DNA of 64,000 nt from Lumnitzera littorea (lineage: Eukaryota; Streptophyta; Magnoliopsida; Myrtales; Combretaceae), in contig JAMXBB010000011.1 in the NCBI GenBank assembly GCA_024138015.1, positions 33,181,877 to 33,245,876 of the forward strand, given 5' to 3'. The first letter of the stretch is position 1; each line of letters starts with the position of its first letter. Below, in pieces: positions 23,097-35,439 of the stretch. The translations under genes and the position numbers were made by a program. The notes beneath the pieces were generated by a model that worked only from the letters and a program-made list of their open reading frames with translations, had not been told where the DNA came from and ran no database searches.

Positions 23097-24130
23097 TACA
23101 TTACGGCTACTATTACTATCACCGCTACCACATTCAATCTCACTACCATCGGTACAACTATCAACACTATTGTGATATCTCATGAAATGTAATTTTACAT
23201 AGATTGTATGAAAGAAATGGTATTGATTTACAAAGGAAAAATAATGAATAACATTTTTAATATTAGATAGAAGCTTTTGAGTAAAATGGTTGAAAAAAAC
23301 TCATGAGTGTTTGTTGACTTTGCTATTAACTACTTTGGGATTTAGGCATTATATATGGTATCAAAACTAACTCTCTACAAATAGCTAGACACTTTACTAA
23401 ATTGTTTTGACCCAATTTAGAGAAGAAGTCCAATGAGGACAGAGAGTATTGCTAAGCTATAATTTTTAGCTACTTTCAAGAAGACCTATAGGTTGAAGGC
23501 AGCAAGAGTGAATCAAATCTTTCGCCAAAATAGAGGGAAGAACTAGGCTCAATTTTAAGATCTCATGACAAAGATATTATGTGTTTAAGGGGTAAAGCTT
23601 GTGGTACCCCATGAACTATAGTTCCACATAGATCGTACAAGGGATTGGTGTTGGTTAATAAATATCAAGTAATGAATAACATGTTAACATTACTTAAAAA
23701 CTTTTGCACTAATTGGTCGAAAAAGACCTATTAATGTTTGTTGACTTATCTATTGATTACTTTTGCCTTAGGATATTAAAGACATCATCATCAATACAAC
23801 ACATGTATCAAATCATCATTACCATCACCATGTTATTGCTATCATCTCATCTCTACTACTTGCACCACCACCTCTACACTACTTTGCCCACCATCATTAC
23901 CATTTTAAGAACCTCAACATCACTACCATTAGACTATAATTACTATTGTTATACTTTTTCCATAACTACCACAATGCTACAACTCATTCAATCATTAAAT
24001 TATCAATACCTCTGCTACATTACACCTTTATCACTATTGTCGCCATCATTTAGCCATCTCTATCTCCCCATCATGCCACTTGCTATTATCAATGGAACAA
24101 TACATTACACTATCACCACAATGATATTTC
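23097..24130 (+). repeat. Duplicated module flanked by CAY-rich low-complexity DNA
   Basis: Stretches dominated by CAY trinucleotides (such as ACTACCATC, ATCATCATTACCATCACC) lie at about 23097-23180 and 23775-24130. Between them a ~150-bp segment occurs twice in the same direction, at about 23195-23340 and 23615-23765. Landmarks are ACATAGATTGTA / ACATAGATCGTA, AATGAATAACAT in both, and GTTTGTTGACTT in both. The 141-codon frame at 23713-24138 follows the trinucleotide bias, giving Thr/Ile/Tyr/Leu runs, and I do not regard it as a gene. Confidence 0.6.
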
Positions 24131-24177
24131 ACAGTTAGCTAGGAGTCAACAATTGACAGTGGTATTATGGTGGCAAT

Positions 24178-26600
24178 TGTAAGCCCTGAAATTACATAAT
24201 CGGAGTTCGATTCATAAAATTTAAGTCAATCAAGTAAGTTGTCTGATTGAGCTTAAATTTTCAATGAAGTTAAGAATATTAGTAAAAGTTATCAATGAGT
24301 TTGGATTTAGGAAAATAAATAATAAAATAATTAATTATTATAATATTAAATTATATGTATATTACCCGTTATTTATCAAAAACGCGTAAAATAAGTTCTG
24401 ATAATTAATAAATTAATATAAATAAATTATATATATACTAAAAATAATAAAATAACATAATTAATATTTAGAAGTATTTATTTATACTATATATGTATTT
24501 ATGTGTAGGTAAAGAATGCAAAATTACTTAAAATATCTGAAATATATTAAAATAATACTAAATAATTAAAAAAATTCATAAATAATTAAATAAAAATATG
24601 AAAAAAGTGGAGAGAATTCCAAAAATGAAGCATAGCATGCTAGGAATTAAAGGAAAAAAAACAACCAATTAAATTAAGATAATTAGAAAGTGAAAAAGAA
24701 GAGGATAAGAGATACATGTCATAAGAAAAATTAAAGAAAAAACCTAACCCCTACTATAAATACATAATAACCTCTTTAAACCCCATTTTGATCAGTTGAG
24801 CATCCGGAAAAAAAAATTAGGAAGATGAGAGAAGAGTAGAAAAATTAATTTTAGAAAACTTAAACAAAATAGTGTACATTTAAGCTTATAACGGGAACAT
24901 ACAACTGACAACCACCTAAGGAGGAATGGCCACTACTACTAGACAATGAAATTCATGCCTATAGCTGCCAAGAAGGGTGGAGCCACCACTAGTGATTGGA
25001 AGCTAATCGAACAATGAGTTCTAATTTCCATTTTGAATTTGTTTAATTTAGTAAAAATACTAAATGTGTATGAAAAATTATAAAATTTGGTATTCGAAAA
25101 TATTTTTGTACATAAATTTAGGAGAAAATATCAATTTGATAAAATTAAGGCTCGAGATATACTGCTTTTAAGAAATGATTAAACCCAAGTTAGTTTTCAA
25201 TATTGAAATAAATGATCCTAATAGTGTAGTTTTAAGCTTAAATATTTTGTGTAGACTATTTAAAGTATTTAAAATAGTGCTATGAAGAGATTGTTTAAAA
25301 ATCTATTTTCAAAATTTTTATATAATTTTTTGGGTTTAAAACGATATACAAAATGAGTAATTTTGAGTTAATTTAATAATTAAATTGATAATTACTGATC
25401 TAATGTATAATTAGGTGTTTTAGGATGTTAATATTTTATGTAGTATGATTTTTGTAGCATTAGGGTGTGTTAGATGTAATTATTAGGTACATTATGTAGT
25501 ATATTTGTAATAGGTAAAATGGTCTATTTAAGTTAATTTCATAATTTAGGGTTAATTAAATATAAATTCTGATTTATGATATAATTAGACATTTTGATAT
25601 ATTATTGGATAATAAAGGATGATATATGTAATGATTGAAGTATTAGATAGGTGATATAAGTGTATAATATATAATAATATATAACATGTGTATATAGGAA
25701 TTAAATGGGTAAAGAATATTAGGTAAAAATTAATCGTATTATAATATTAGGGATATTAAATAAATTTGATTATGAATGTGAATTTAGGTAATTATATGAA
25801 AAATATAAATTTTTCTCATATTAAGAGTTAATTCGATAGTTAAATTAGGAATTCGGGTATACCGTACGAACTAGAATACTAGTTCAAGGCTAAAGATGAT
25901 ATTTATGATACCTAGGTGTAATGTGATTAATTTCACATAATGGTTTGGAATACGTTCCTAAGATTTGCGTATAAAACCATACTTAGAAATCGAATTAAAA
26001 CCCAATTCAAAAATGAATTCGAAAATTAAATCAAAACTTAACCTAAATTAAGAATAATTTTAAAAGACTTAAAAACTTGAATAATTAGGTATAATAAAAT
26101 GCTAAACTGAAGTTAATAATAAGAATTCTAGAACAAAAGCTATCTATGGTAATTATGTGGAAACTAAAACAACATTTATATTATAGGGATTATTGGCGAT
26201 AGCCTGTGTGAGTTGCACCTTAAGGGAGCAAGCAGGGAGTCCAGGTAACTTGGGATCGATATATTGTTGTATTTTGAAGTATTGTTTTATAGTATTTGAA
26301 AACTTGAGATTATATATAATTGTGTTTGTTAAACAGTTAACTGTGTACATGTCTGTGTTTGCGTGTTTCTGGATTTGATTACATGATTCTGGTTTGATGT
26401 TCTGGATTGAAAGTTGTGTGATTTATATAAAATGCTTGAACACCTTAAACTGAATCTAACTAAACATACAACTTATAAGTTTAAAACAGATTTGCATAGT
26501 AACTCATTAGGGGAAACATTTAGGGTTTTTCGGCTAAATATTGACTTCTTCAAAAGGGATAGTGTAATGGGTTTCTTTTTCATACTTAGTCGAACTAAGC
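24178..26600 (+). mobile_element. LTR-retrotransposon-like sequence, possibly a long LTR
   Basis: A TGTAAGCCCTGAAATTAC start at 24178 resembles the TGTAA-C-CC beginnings of many plant LTRs. A TATAAATACATAATAACC motif occurs at 24756, followed by a region like an R segment. A GC-richer block at 26190-26260 (GCACCTTAAGGGAGCAAGC) resembles a segment found near the 3' part of such LTRs. I could not find the other end or a target duplication. Short frames at 26153-26629 are incidental. Confidence 0.35.
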
Positions 26601-26639
26601 AACAAGAGAAGAGGTTGCAGCAAGGGTGAGCTCAATGGT

Positions 26640-28490
26640 TCAAAGATAGTTGCAGAAGAAGCGGTATCTCTATTGCACAAGCTTGAATTTAATCGTGAGC
26701 TATTGCATAAAGATGAAAACTTTTTAACCTAGATTAAAGCAAGTATAATTTCTCTAATTTCACAATGAACTGAATAACTTCATTCGATGGCATTTGCTTA
26801 TATATGTATCACATCTAACTAATTTGGTCAATAACCTTATTTGTATTTGATGTATAGTTTTAAGTCTCTGTCCCAACATATTGAGCGGTTAATTGCTTAC
26901 ATTTTTATAGATATTGTTGCAAGTGCTAGCTAAGAAATAACCATATAACTATCCTAAAGCTAGCTACTGCTACATCTTAGGTAGTGAGGATATAAACCTG
27001 AAGATCAATTACATTCTTAAGTTTAGAATTTATCATTAAAACTTTTAGTATTAATTTATGTATTACTCAATTAGATTATGATTAGGTTAATAAACATACT
27101 TAGATTATTTTAGTGTAAATATGCATTTTTTTTTTATGATTTCATAGATAAACAACATGTTTAATTTATGAATTATATACTTTAAAGCAAGTTAGTCATA
27201 AACAACTTGTATAAATCAAATCTAAGATAACAGTTATAAAATCAACTTCTATCATAAAATGGTTTGTATGGTGAAACTATTACAACTTTACCTCTTCGGG
27301 ACATGACAGCAATGGTAGTGGCAATGATACAATTTTGGTGGTAATAACAACAGCAATAATGATAAGACAAGGATGAAATGAGAAAATGTTGCTAAAATAA
27401 ATATATGATGACATAAATAATACAATTGTCAAAAATGCTACTCTAATATAAAACTTGTGTATAACAAACAACATATAAGACTAAGAAAAAAAATTGTACC
27501 ATATGTAATGTACAAAGTATGGTACAAAAAACTTATATTGTAATGTTCTCCTCGTGCTGCATTATATTCTTCTCCTTTTTTTTGTCTTGTTTTAAAAATT
27601 GATTAATCTATGTATAATTATTGCCATTGGAATTTTAGGACTTTATTACACGTTTGTTTTTCTAAACTAAATTAACAACTTAATTGTAAAATTCCCTAAA
27701 GTTGAATAACTTGCATTATGTTTCTCCTATTTTGTCACCCAATCTGTTTTATGTTATCAAGTTTACTAATCCCTCATACATCTATGAGAGCAAAAATATG
27801 TCAGGTGCCCCGGCCTAATACATATGTCTAATGTCGATGTCCACTTAACACAAGTAACGCTTAGTAGCATATCTACTAGGCCGAAAAAGAAAATGGTAAC
27901 ACATCTACCATGCTTTTGCCATCCGTCTATATATACCATTAAGGAACATTAAATTTTGGTCACATTTTCATTTTTTTTTTTAACTTTCCATTGCTCGTAT
28001 GTCATGTGTCAATCTATTTACTATTTTCTTAGCAAAAGAAATCCCCTCTCTCTTACTAATATATAAATTTACATCATCTAGTGTGTTCAATTTTTCTAGG
28101 GCAAAAGGAAAAAAAGTAAAGAACATTATGATGATATTTTGATTCTACTTCTGTTATTTAAGCCTCCCAGAAGGCTTATGGAGGCATATTGACATCACCT
28201 TAGAGATAGAGCTAAGATCGATTACTCATACTCTTATAATTCTCATAGCACAACATGTAGTGTATTACTAGTTGAACTAAAATGCTAAATGCAATGTAAA
28301 CATGACAAAGTGGTAAAAGTATCGTTATATCAATCTAGATTTTAAAAGTGACAATAATTTTAGGAGAAAAAATTTATTACTTTTACTTATTTCTTTTATC
28401 GATTTATATTTTACATTTCATTTAGAAATGAGTCATATAATTTAATTTTTATTCCAAAATTTCTTGTTATGGATCGATTTAAAAAGAGGG
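26640..28490. other. AT-rich non-coding stretch
   Basis: No coding signal is seen. A CAGCAATGGTAGTGGCAATG-like trinucleotide patch (27306-27362) resembles, on the opposite strand, the CAY-rich DNA at 23.8 kb. Nothing else is recognised. Confidence 0.45.
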
Positions 28491-28712
28491 AATATATGTT
28501 ATCACTTATCAACTTTAGGCAAAGACTTTTAAGTTCGAGTCAACCTCTCCAATTAATGTGGCCAATCCACTCGAAGCTTAGAGCTATTGTCCTCTATTGA
28601 GCCCTACAAAGTTTGAGCTAACCTCTTATGGCTCAAGGAATAGGAAAAAGTGTTAGCAGCCAATACTAAAATGGATCCGAGAGAACGGGATCTACACCCA
28701 TACTTTATGGTA

Positions 28713-29236
28713 TAGTTGTCAAGATCACGATTTTATCCATACAATTTTATAAGTTTACGATTTTAGGAAGTTCTTTCTAATTAACTTGCATATAAAATCG
28801 TTTTTGTGTAGAAACTTATATTTTTAACTGAGTTTACCTATAGAGTTGATAGAAACTTATATTTCAACCGAGTTTACTAATTTTATATATTTGAGTTAAA
28901 TAAACTAAAAAAAATTAAATAATTGCAACTAACTTTTACAAGTCATCAATTATTAGAGCATTACATTATTCTTGCTATCCTATTTTAATTCCAAAAATAT
29001 AGAAAAAGTTTAGTTTCAACTTTGTTTGTCTTTTTTTTGTACATATTAATTTATATATTATTAAGAATTTTTTATGAAAAAAATAACTTAATTTCTCCTC
29101 TTCTTTATTTTTCAATAATTACTATAAGTATATCCATTGTTTTTTAAAACTACTTTACATAGGTTGTGAAAATTTATATTTTTACATTTTGATTCTATTT
29201 TAAATCGCTAAAGGATCAGTAGAATCGTGGGTTTAA
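28713..29236. mobile_element. Possible MITE inserted in LTR-like sequence
   Basis: The left edge GTTGTCAAGATCACGATTTTA and the right edge, on the other strand GTTAAACCCACGATTCTAC, form an imperfect inverted repeat. The interior is AT-rich with repeated ACGATTTTA motifs. Sequence outside both ends is GC-richer and could be continuous if the insert were removed. Target duplications are not clear. Confidence 0.35.
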
Positions 29237-29359
29237 CCTCCTTCCTCCATAGACCCTTTCGCATAGCTTAGTAATACCCTATGATGGGGACCACATGCGC
29301 CTATCTATATAACATCTACGATTGATTAAATGCTATATAATGGATAAGACAACATGATG

Positions 29360-29810
29360 TATACCTACATGGCCTAAACAATAAGACACTGTTAAAGCAT
29401 TAAATGGGAGAAGACAGTTATAAGACTTAATAAAATCACGCCTTAACTATGTTAGAGGATCATACCAACCACCAGCCCTTAAGTAGCCTAGGTCCTAGGT
29501 TGGGACATCTTAAGTTACAAGATGTGAAATGACCAAAGCTTAAGACACTATCTGTCAATACCTAAAGCCTCCCTCCATTAAGGGAAGCACATCTCTAAGA
29601 CCCCAAAAACCCTATCCCTTTCTATACTTAATCCTTTCGAATACTGACTTCAACATGAGAGTAGCTATACCGAATAGCTTCCCAATGGTTTCACTCAACT
29701 CCCTATTTATTTTGTAGGTTTTACAAGGCCTACACCAGCTTGCCCACTCCTATCCAAAGCCTACTCACCCACTTTTCAAACCTAAATATTCTATCGGCAA
29801 GATTTAAGAA
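29360..29810 (+). mobile_element. LTR fragment (Tat-like R/U5 region)
   Basis: This GC-richer block contains AATACTGACTTCAACATGAG near 29640 and TTTTGTAGGTTTTAC near 29710, then TCTATCGGCAAG near 29790. The same order (ACTxxCTTAAGCATCGGAG, then TTTTGTAG) is seen in the solo LTR at 11569-12248. Its outer ends are not defined. It may belong to the same unit as GC-richer sequence at 28500-28710, split by the putative MITE. Confidence 0.4.
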
Positions 29811-29920
29811 CTATTATATGTGTATATATATGTATACATTATCTATATTAATTTTACTATTCTTTAATGTTGGAAGTTAGCTTACCTCCATCATGTCAAC
29901 ATTAGGTTTAAACTAATTAC

Positions 29921-30075
29921 CACTACGTTATTTTATACTTTAGGCAATAGTATGGAAGGCAATGGTTTAGAAAATGTTGAAATAAATTTAATATGCAACA
30001 GTTTACAATTGGAGCATTAAACATTTATATTATGCAACAGTTTAGAAAAAAAATATGTTGCCATATATATTTTAG
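29921..30075 (+). mobile_element. CACTA-like terminus with subterminal repeats
   Basis: CACTACGTTATTTTATAC at 29921 is a good CACTA-superfamily end. It is followed within 150 bp by repeated motifs of the subterminal type: GGCAATAGTATGG, GGCAATGGTTTAG, TGCAACAGTTTA (twice) and GTTGCCATAT. These resemble the subterminal arrays of the 17334-22586 element. I did not find the matching right end, so the element length is unknown. Confidence 0.5.
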
Positions 30076-30184
30076 ACAATGGGTATTCAAAAACGTTCCT
30101 TCATCTGAATGAAAGGCTACAGTCCACAACGAATTTCGAACATTGTTTGTTTACATGTTAGAAGTGAAAAGGCATTAAAAAAAG

Positions 30185-30448
30185 GTGCCAAAAAAATCAG
30201 AAAAAAAAAAAAAGCAAGCACCTTTTATAAAATCACTATCACCAAATATTTTTCCTCACTCTCTTCTTCTCCTTCGCCGCCTCTCGCACTCGCTTCCTTC
30301 CCTCCGCCGCCACTCCATCATCTCTCTCTTCACTGGTGCTGCCAAGGAAGCCGCTGACCAGATTGGCATTTCCCCTTTTGTTGATGCCTCCATCAAGGAC
30401 ACTGTCACTGATATTGTCGGTGTATTGATTGCTACCGCCGCTCTGTAG
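30185..30448 (+). pseudogene. Exon-like GC-rich fragment, unidentified protein
   Basis: A + strand frame ending at a TAG at 30446-30448 holds a basic, Leu/Arg/Ser-rich start (LLLLRRLSHSLPSLRRHS) like an organelle-targeting peptide. It is followed by an amphipathic stretch with AAKEAADQIGISPFVDASIK and a hydrophobic end (VGVLIATAAL). GC content from about 30270 to 30440 is far above the surroundings and is coding-like. I do not recognise the family. It lies just inside a CACTA-like terminus, so it may be a captured host exon. It could alternatively be the first exon of a small host gene, but no clear continuation was seen by 30630. Confidence 0.4.
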
Positions 30449-30629
30449 GTCTGCAGACAGGGAAAAAGGATTGAAAGAGAGAAAAATGATGTCAAGGGTC
30501 AGTCAATGGTTTGAAACCCCAAATTGGTGCAGAATGAGATTGCGTTCTTATGTACGTATTGAAATTGGGAGGTCATTATATAGAAATGTCAAGGTATGGA
30601 CTTTGCCAATGAAATAATCTTCAATTTAG

Positions 30630-31810
30630 GTCCAAAAAGAGCTTTAGGCCTTTTTATGTATTTTTTAGTATGGTACATTTGCTTATCAGTGAATTTTGAA
30701 TGGTAATCAATATTGTCAAACTATAGTAGCTAAACTCTTTAGATGAAATTTCCCTAACCTTAAATGGTTACTTGTTCGTATTAAGGTCAATCGCACAAGC
30801 CCACGAATGGACCAAATTAAATTATTAAAGAAAGTGCACTAGTATGTCAAGGAACATATAGAATGCAATTTTGTAATTAATCAAAATAGATAAAGGGGAA
30901 AAAATGCATTTTTAATCCTTAATAGATGCTTACTTTTTTATTTGAGTGTATAACTATTTTTTTTTTTTTTCTCTTTCTGTTTGAATTCTTGCCATTTTCA
31001 AAACTTTACAAGAATACGATTTCTTTTAAATTTGTTAAGTTTTCCATCCACACATTTATTAACTTCAAAATAGTCTATAATAATTAATTTAACAAGATTA
31101 TAACATTAAACATATTTATTTACATAATAAAATAAAAATAAAATTAAATAAATTAATGATATAATATAGTGTCTAAATTATTGGTTAAAAATAAAAAACG
31201 ACTCTTCAATGGCTGGTGGAAAGTAAATATTATATAGATTGAGAATTAGACAAAAATAGTTTGCGTAATAACAATATACATAACTAGTTTGAAATAGATA
31301 ATTTTAATGCACACTCTCATTTTTTTCCTTTCTTTTAGATAAAGAGAAAAAAGATATTGACCCAATTGTGCCTACATCAATTTTACCATTTTCTATTCGG
31401 ATTTAATTTAATTACATCAAGAATAAATTATAAAAAGTTTCTTAATCTGATTAGGAAAATCTTGAAAGAAGTTTTGATTTTTTTTCCCCATATAACTTAC
31501 ATAAAACACATTATCCTCGGTTAATACATAATTTTCTTCTAAGTTTTATAACATCAATTCATATATATAGAGTATTGATTGTTGATCGATCTAGACTTAA
31601 TAAAATCGAACTGCAAAATGCAATTATTTTAATATCATGCTATTGATAGACGTCTGAACGCCTCACTATTTCGTTCGACGGATTAAATTAAACTATTAAG
31701 GCCAAGGCAAATTATTTCATATTTAAAAAAGAAAAGAAAAACAAAAGGAGAAATTAGCAAATTTTACTTCTTCTCAACGACTGACCTCAACTCTCAAACT
31801 CAGTTTTTAC
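30630..31810. other. AT-rich non-coding stretch
   Basis: No coding or repeat structure was recognised apart from T runs near 30958. Confidence 0.5.
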
Positions 31811-31888
31811 ATTTTACCTTTTTCTTTTTTCTTTTTTCTTTTTTCTTTTCTTTTTTTTTTTTTTTTTCCGAAACAAAGATCACTTTCA

Positions 31889-32434
31889 TTAAATAACCAA
31901 GTCATTAAGTACATTAGTGATCTCTATAAATGCGTTTGAGAATAAAAGATACATTCGATCATATATAAGATAAAAATCAAGAGTTGAAGGAAAATGGGAC
32001 ATCCAATCTAGAGGATATTTTCCTTTCCTAGTGCTGTTAGCTAACCAATTTGCTACTTCATTAGCTTGGCGCCTAACAAGAGAAAAATCAAAAACATAAA
32101 AATAGTGCAGCAAGCTTCTAAAATCTTAAACATAAGGTCTGAGGTGCTACGACACTTCTTCTTGATGCTTTAAGGCATTGAAAACTATTACACTATCCAT
32201 TTCAAAACACACCTTTTGTCACTCATGACTTATGGCTAACTTGATGGCTTCCAATGCTACAGTCATCTCAGCTTCCTCTGGTGTTCTAACCATAATAACT
32301 CTATTTGTTCCTCCACTCCAAAGGCCTCTAGAATCTCTAGAAATGACGCCTATAGCTGCCGTAGAAGTACGATAATCAAAGGACCCATCAAAGTTGAGTT
32401 TGATAGAGCCATCTGAAGGTGCTTTCCATAGCAC
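31889..32434 (-). pseudogene. LINE C-terminal RNase H
   Basis: The frame at 32219-32434 reads KLNFDGSFD (first catalytic Asp), IGVISRDSRG and EEAEMTVALEAIKLA (catalytic Glu), the plant LINE RNase H. After a frame change it continues at 31889-32113 with FSLVRRQANEVANWLAN, the end of the domain. It would degrade RNA in the RNA-DNA hybrid during LINE insertion. The frame break makes it non-functional. Confidence 0.8.
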
Positions 32435-32459
32435 ACCTGTGTCAAGTGGATTGGCAAAT

Positions 32460-33400
32460 GATTAGAGCTGATCGCCCTTGTTCCTATTTTGGACAGCATA
32501 AGCAACATGTTGTGTTTCAGATGTAGAAGGACCAGCCACACTAAAAGATTGGGGCAGCTGATGTGTTTGAGAAAGTGATGTTGGAGGGGCTGTTGGTTGC
32601 AGCATGCTTTGATCAACTTGAAGATCAATCAACGTATCAAGTTCAAGAGATCCTGACCGAACAAATTGTGCTCTTGTATGAAGAGAACTGGAAGACACAA
32701 CACCTTGGGAGATGGGACCCTTGTTGTATGGAATACTCCTTAACTCTGATAGTGCACTTTGACAAGCTGTTATAGTAGCCTGCTGGTCCAGTAAGGTCCT
32801 TTGGAAAACATCCTTGCATCTCGATTTGCAAATGCACCATGCCACTGCGAAAATTTTTGCAAGAAACTCCTCAATTTCTCTTTTGCCTAGCTAGTTTCCT
32901 TCGATCTTCCGTGACATCCAATTTTCTAAAGAAAAGGCATAGATTCCTCCAATCCTAATGTCAACAATGTTGCCCCACACTCGAGCCGTCTAGGGACATA
33001 ATAGCAATAGGTGTTCTACCGATTCCTCACTATCACAGAATTTGCATTTCTTCGAGTCAATAATGTTTCTTTTATCCAGATAAATTTGGGTACGAATAGC
33101 ATTGTTTAGAGCCTACCATATAAAGTGTTTCACCTTTGGTAAGCATGGGCATTTCTATACATTAATCCATAGCTTCTTACTACTCTAAGGGGAGCTTGGG
33201 TCGGTTGAAAGAAGGGGTCAGGCATGACATCTGATGAAATTATATGCTGACCGAACACTACACTTACCATTCTTTTCATAGGGCCAAACAACTTGGTCTT
33301 CCAAATTGGTTTGTGGGATTGAGATCTTCACAACTTCCTTTATCGTAGATAGGTCAAACCAAAAATTTAGCTTTTGGACATTTCAACATTCAAGGTTTTC
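32460..33400 (-). pseudogene. LINE zinc-binding region and linker
   Basis: Between RT and RNase H the - strand shows a conserved linker. The frame at 32462-32845 begins MAWCICKSRCKDVFQ, the W-x-x-x-K-x-R-C-x-x-V-F segment usual before the LINE RNase H. Ser/Gln/Thr-rich spacer sequence follows. Upstream (32850-33400) Cys-containing segments fit the RT-associated zinc-binding domain but are frame-shifted. The spacer is poorly conserved in the family. Confidence 0.6.
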
Positions 33401-33949
33401 ATGAATAAAGTCCATGATCTTCAAATTCGGCATAAGCATCCCTTCTTTGACCTTAGGGCCATATCCTTCCAAGCTTGGTATCTACCTATCGGTTCCTGTA
33501 TACATAGAGGCGCCATTTCTTACTTACCAACTCAAACCTTGAAGAAGATAATCCCGGCTATGTAAGATACTCGCCCAGCCCCACGAGTCCTTAGAACCCC
33601 TTAATGCTTTTAGGAAGGATGAATGAGGGAAATAAATCCCTTTTAAAACTCTTACCTATAAAGCATTCTCATTTGAAAGAAGTCCCTAGGCCAACCTTGT
33701 GAGGAGGGCTGAATTGAAGATGTTGAGATCTTTGAAGCCTAGACCTCCACTCGCTTTAGGCATGGTGATCTTGTCTTAGTTCTGCCAGTGGATTTTCCTC
33801 TCTTCTTTGGACTAGCCCCACCAATACTGAGCTATCATTGAGTCGACCTCTTTGTTCCATTTAGCAGGAAATCTGAAACAACTCAAGAGGAATAGCCCCT
33901 GCTACCGATTTATAAGAAACTCTTTACCTGCAGTGGATAGTAGGCTCCT

Positions 33950-35030
33950 TTTCCAATTTTTGAGCTTAACACGGATCTTGTCCTTTGCAAATCTTAATGC
34001 CTCTAATTTATGCCTTCCCTAGATAGTTGGAAGCCTGAAGTACTTACCTGGATTTGTAGAAGCAAGGACTCCCAAGGCATCATAAATCTCCCGCACTAGG
34101 TCGTCATCGGTGTTCTTGTTAAAGAAAAGGCTGGACTTTTGAAGATTCACTTTTCGACTAGATGCCCTGCAGTACTCTTGTAAAATGCTACTCAGGACCT
34201 GAACATTTGAGACGTTAGCTTCCATAAAAAAAAAAAAAAAAAAAAAAGAAGTTGTCAGCGGATAAGAGATAGGACAAAATGGGTCATGATCTTCTGATTC
34301 TCATTCCACTTGAACGTGACTCCTCGACTGCTTTCTCAATGTTCCTGGAGAGAACATCTACAATAACTATGAAGAGATAAGGGGACAGTGGGTCCCCTTG
34401 TCTAAGGCCTCTAGAAGGAAAAACATAACCTGCATTCTTACCATTGACCAAAAGATTATAAGAATCACCCATCTGATCCACTCACTACAAAAGCTAAGTT
34501 TGACTAGGGTCGCCTTAGAAAATCTCATTCCACTCTATCATAGGCTTTGTTCATATCAAGTTTGAGGGCACAGTGGAATTTCCCACTGTTCTGTTTTGTT
34601 CTTAAAATGTGGAAAGCTTCGTAGGCAATAATAGTGTTGTCATGAATGACTCTACCAGACACAAAAGCACTCTGTAGGTCAAAATGAGGCATTGAAGGAT
34701 AGATTTTAGTCAATTAACCAAAACGCGTGAAATGATTTTAAAGCTAAAGTTGCATAAACTAATGGGGCGAAAGTGAGTGAATTCTTGGGGGAAGGGGACT
34801 TTAGGGATAAGAACAATATTGGTGTTATTCAAGGAGTTTGGCATGATACCTATTGTAAAGAAATCCTTTACTGTCTCTACTACACTTGCTCCAACAATAT
34901 GCTAGTAGCATTGATAAAAGATTCCTGAATAGCCATCTGGTCTCGGAGCTTTGAGAGGCCCGAGTTGAAAGGTTGCTGCTTTAATTTCCTTAGGAGTGAT
35001 TGCCTTACTCAAGGAAGCATTCATCTATGC
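33950..35030 (-). pseudogene. LINE reverse transcriptase remnant
   Basis: Motifs in order on the - strand: IPKVPFPQEFTHFRPISLCN near 34760-34820, SAFVSGRVIHDN near 34640-34670, ALKLDMNKAYDRVE near 34525-34570 (first catalytic Asp), and GLRQGDPLSPYLFI near 34370-34410. The F-A-D-D catalytic box near 34250 is degraded to S-A-D-N and runs into Phe codons of a 22-base homopolymer. After it comes QEYCRASSRKVNLQKSSLFF near 34110-34170. RT would copy LINE RNA at a nicked target; this copy cannot. Confidence 0.85.
34226..34247. repeat. 22-base A homopolymer in the LINE RT active-site region
   Basis: An uninterrupted A run (T on the coding strand) directly follows the degraded catalytic box of the reverse transcriptase. 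It probably grew from the Phe codons that normally follow this motif. Confidence 0.9.
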
Positions 35031-35439
35031 CATAACTAAGGTTGGAACCACCTCCAACACATTGTTCCAAGAAATTTCCTCATAATTTCCTTCTCCTCAT
35101 CTAACCAAGATCCATCATCTACTTTTAGTCTCAAGATTTTGTTCCTATGTCAACGTATAAGGGTGGATTGGTGGAAGAATTTAGTATTCTTATTACCTTC
35201 TTTTAACCAACTAACTCTAGATCGCTGATGCCAGTAAAGTTCTTCTCTTTTCCATAACTCCTTTAGCTTTTGAATTAAAGCCTTTTCTTGATCCCTGTTC
35301 ATCCCGCTCCCTTGTCTTTGTAGTTCTCGTAATTGTTCCTGTACTTTCCTGATTTCGACCCTGTTATTAGGAAAGGCGGTTTTGCTCTACTCTATCAGCT
35401 TCAACTTGCAATGCTTCAATCTGAAACCCAATGGAAAGG

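Noticed and set aside
23713..24138. 141-codon + strand frame rich in Thr, Ile, Leu and Tyr
   Set aside because: It follows a CAY trinucleotide bias, has no domain pattern and lies in a duplicated low-complexity area. Composition explains the lack of stops.
24173..27313. GCAAT at 24173 and 27309 as a target duplication for the LTR-like segment starting TGTAAGCCC
   Set aside because: A pentamer match over 3 kb is expected by chance and the sequence before 27309 does not look like an LTR end.
30256..30495. 79-codon - strand frame opposite the GC-rich fragment
   Set aside because: It ends in an Arg-rich run that mirrors the pyrimidine-rich + strand. The + strand reading is more protein-like.
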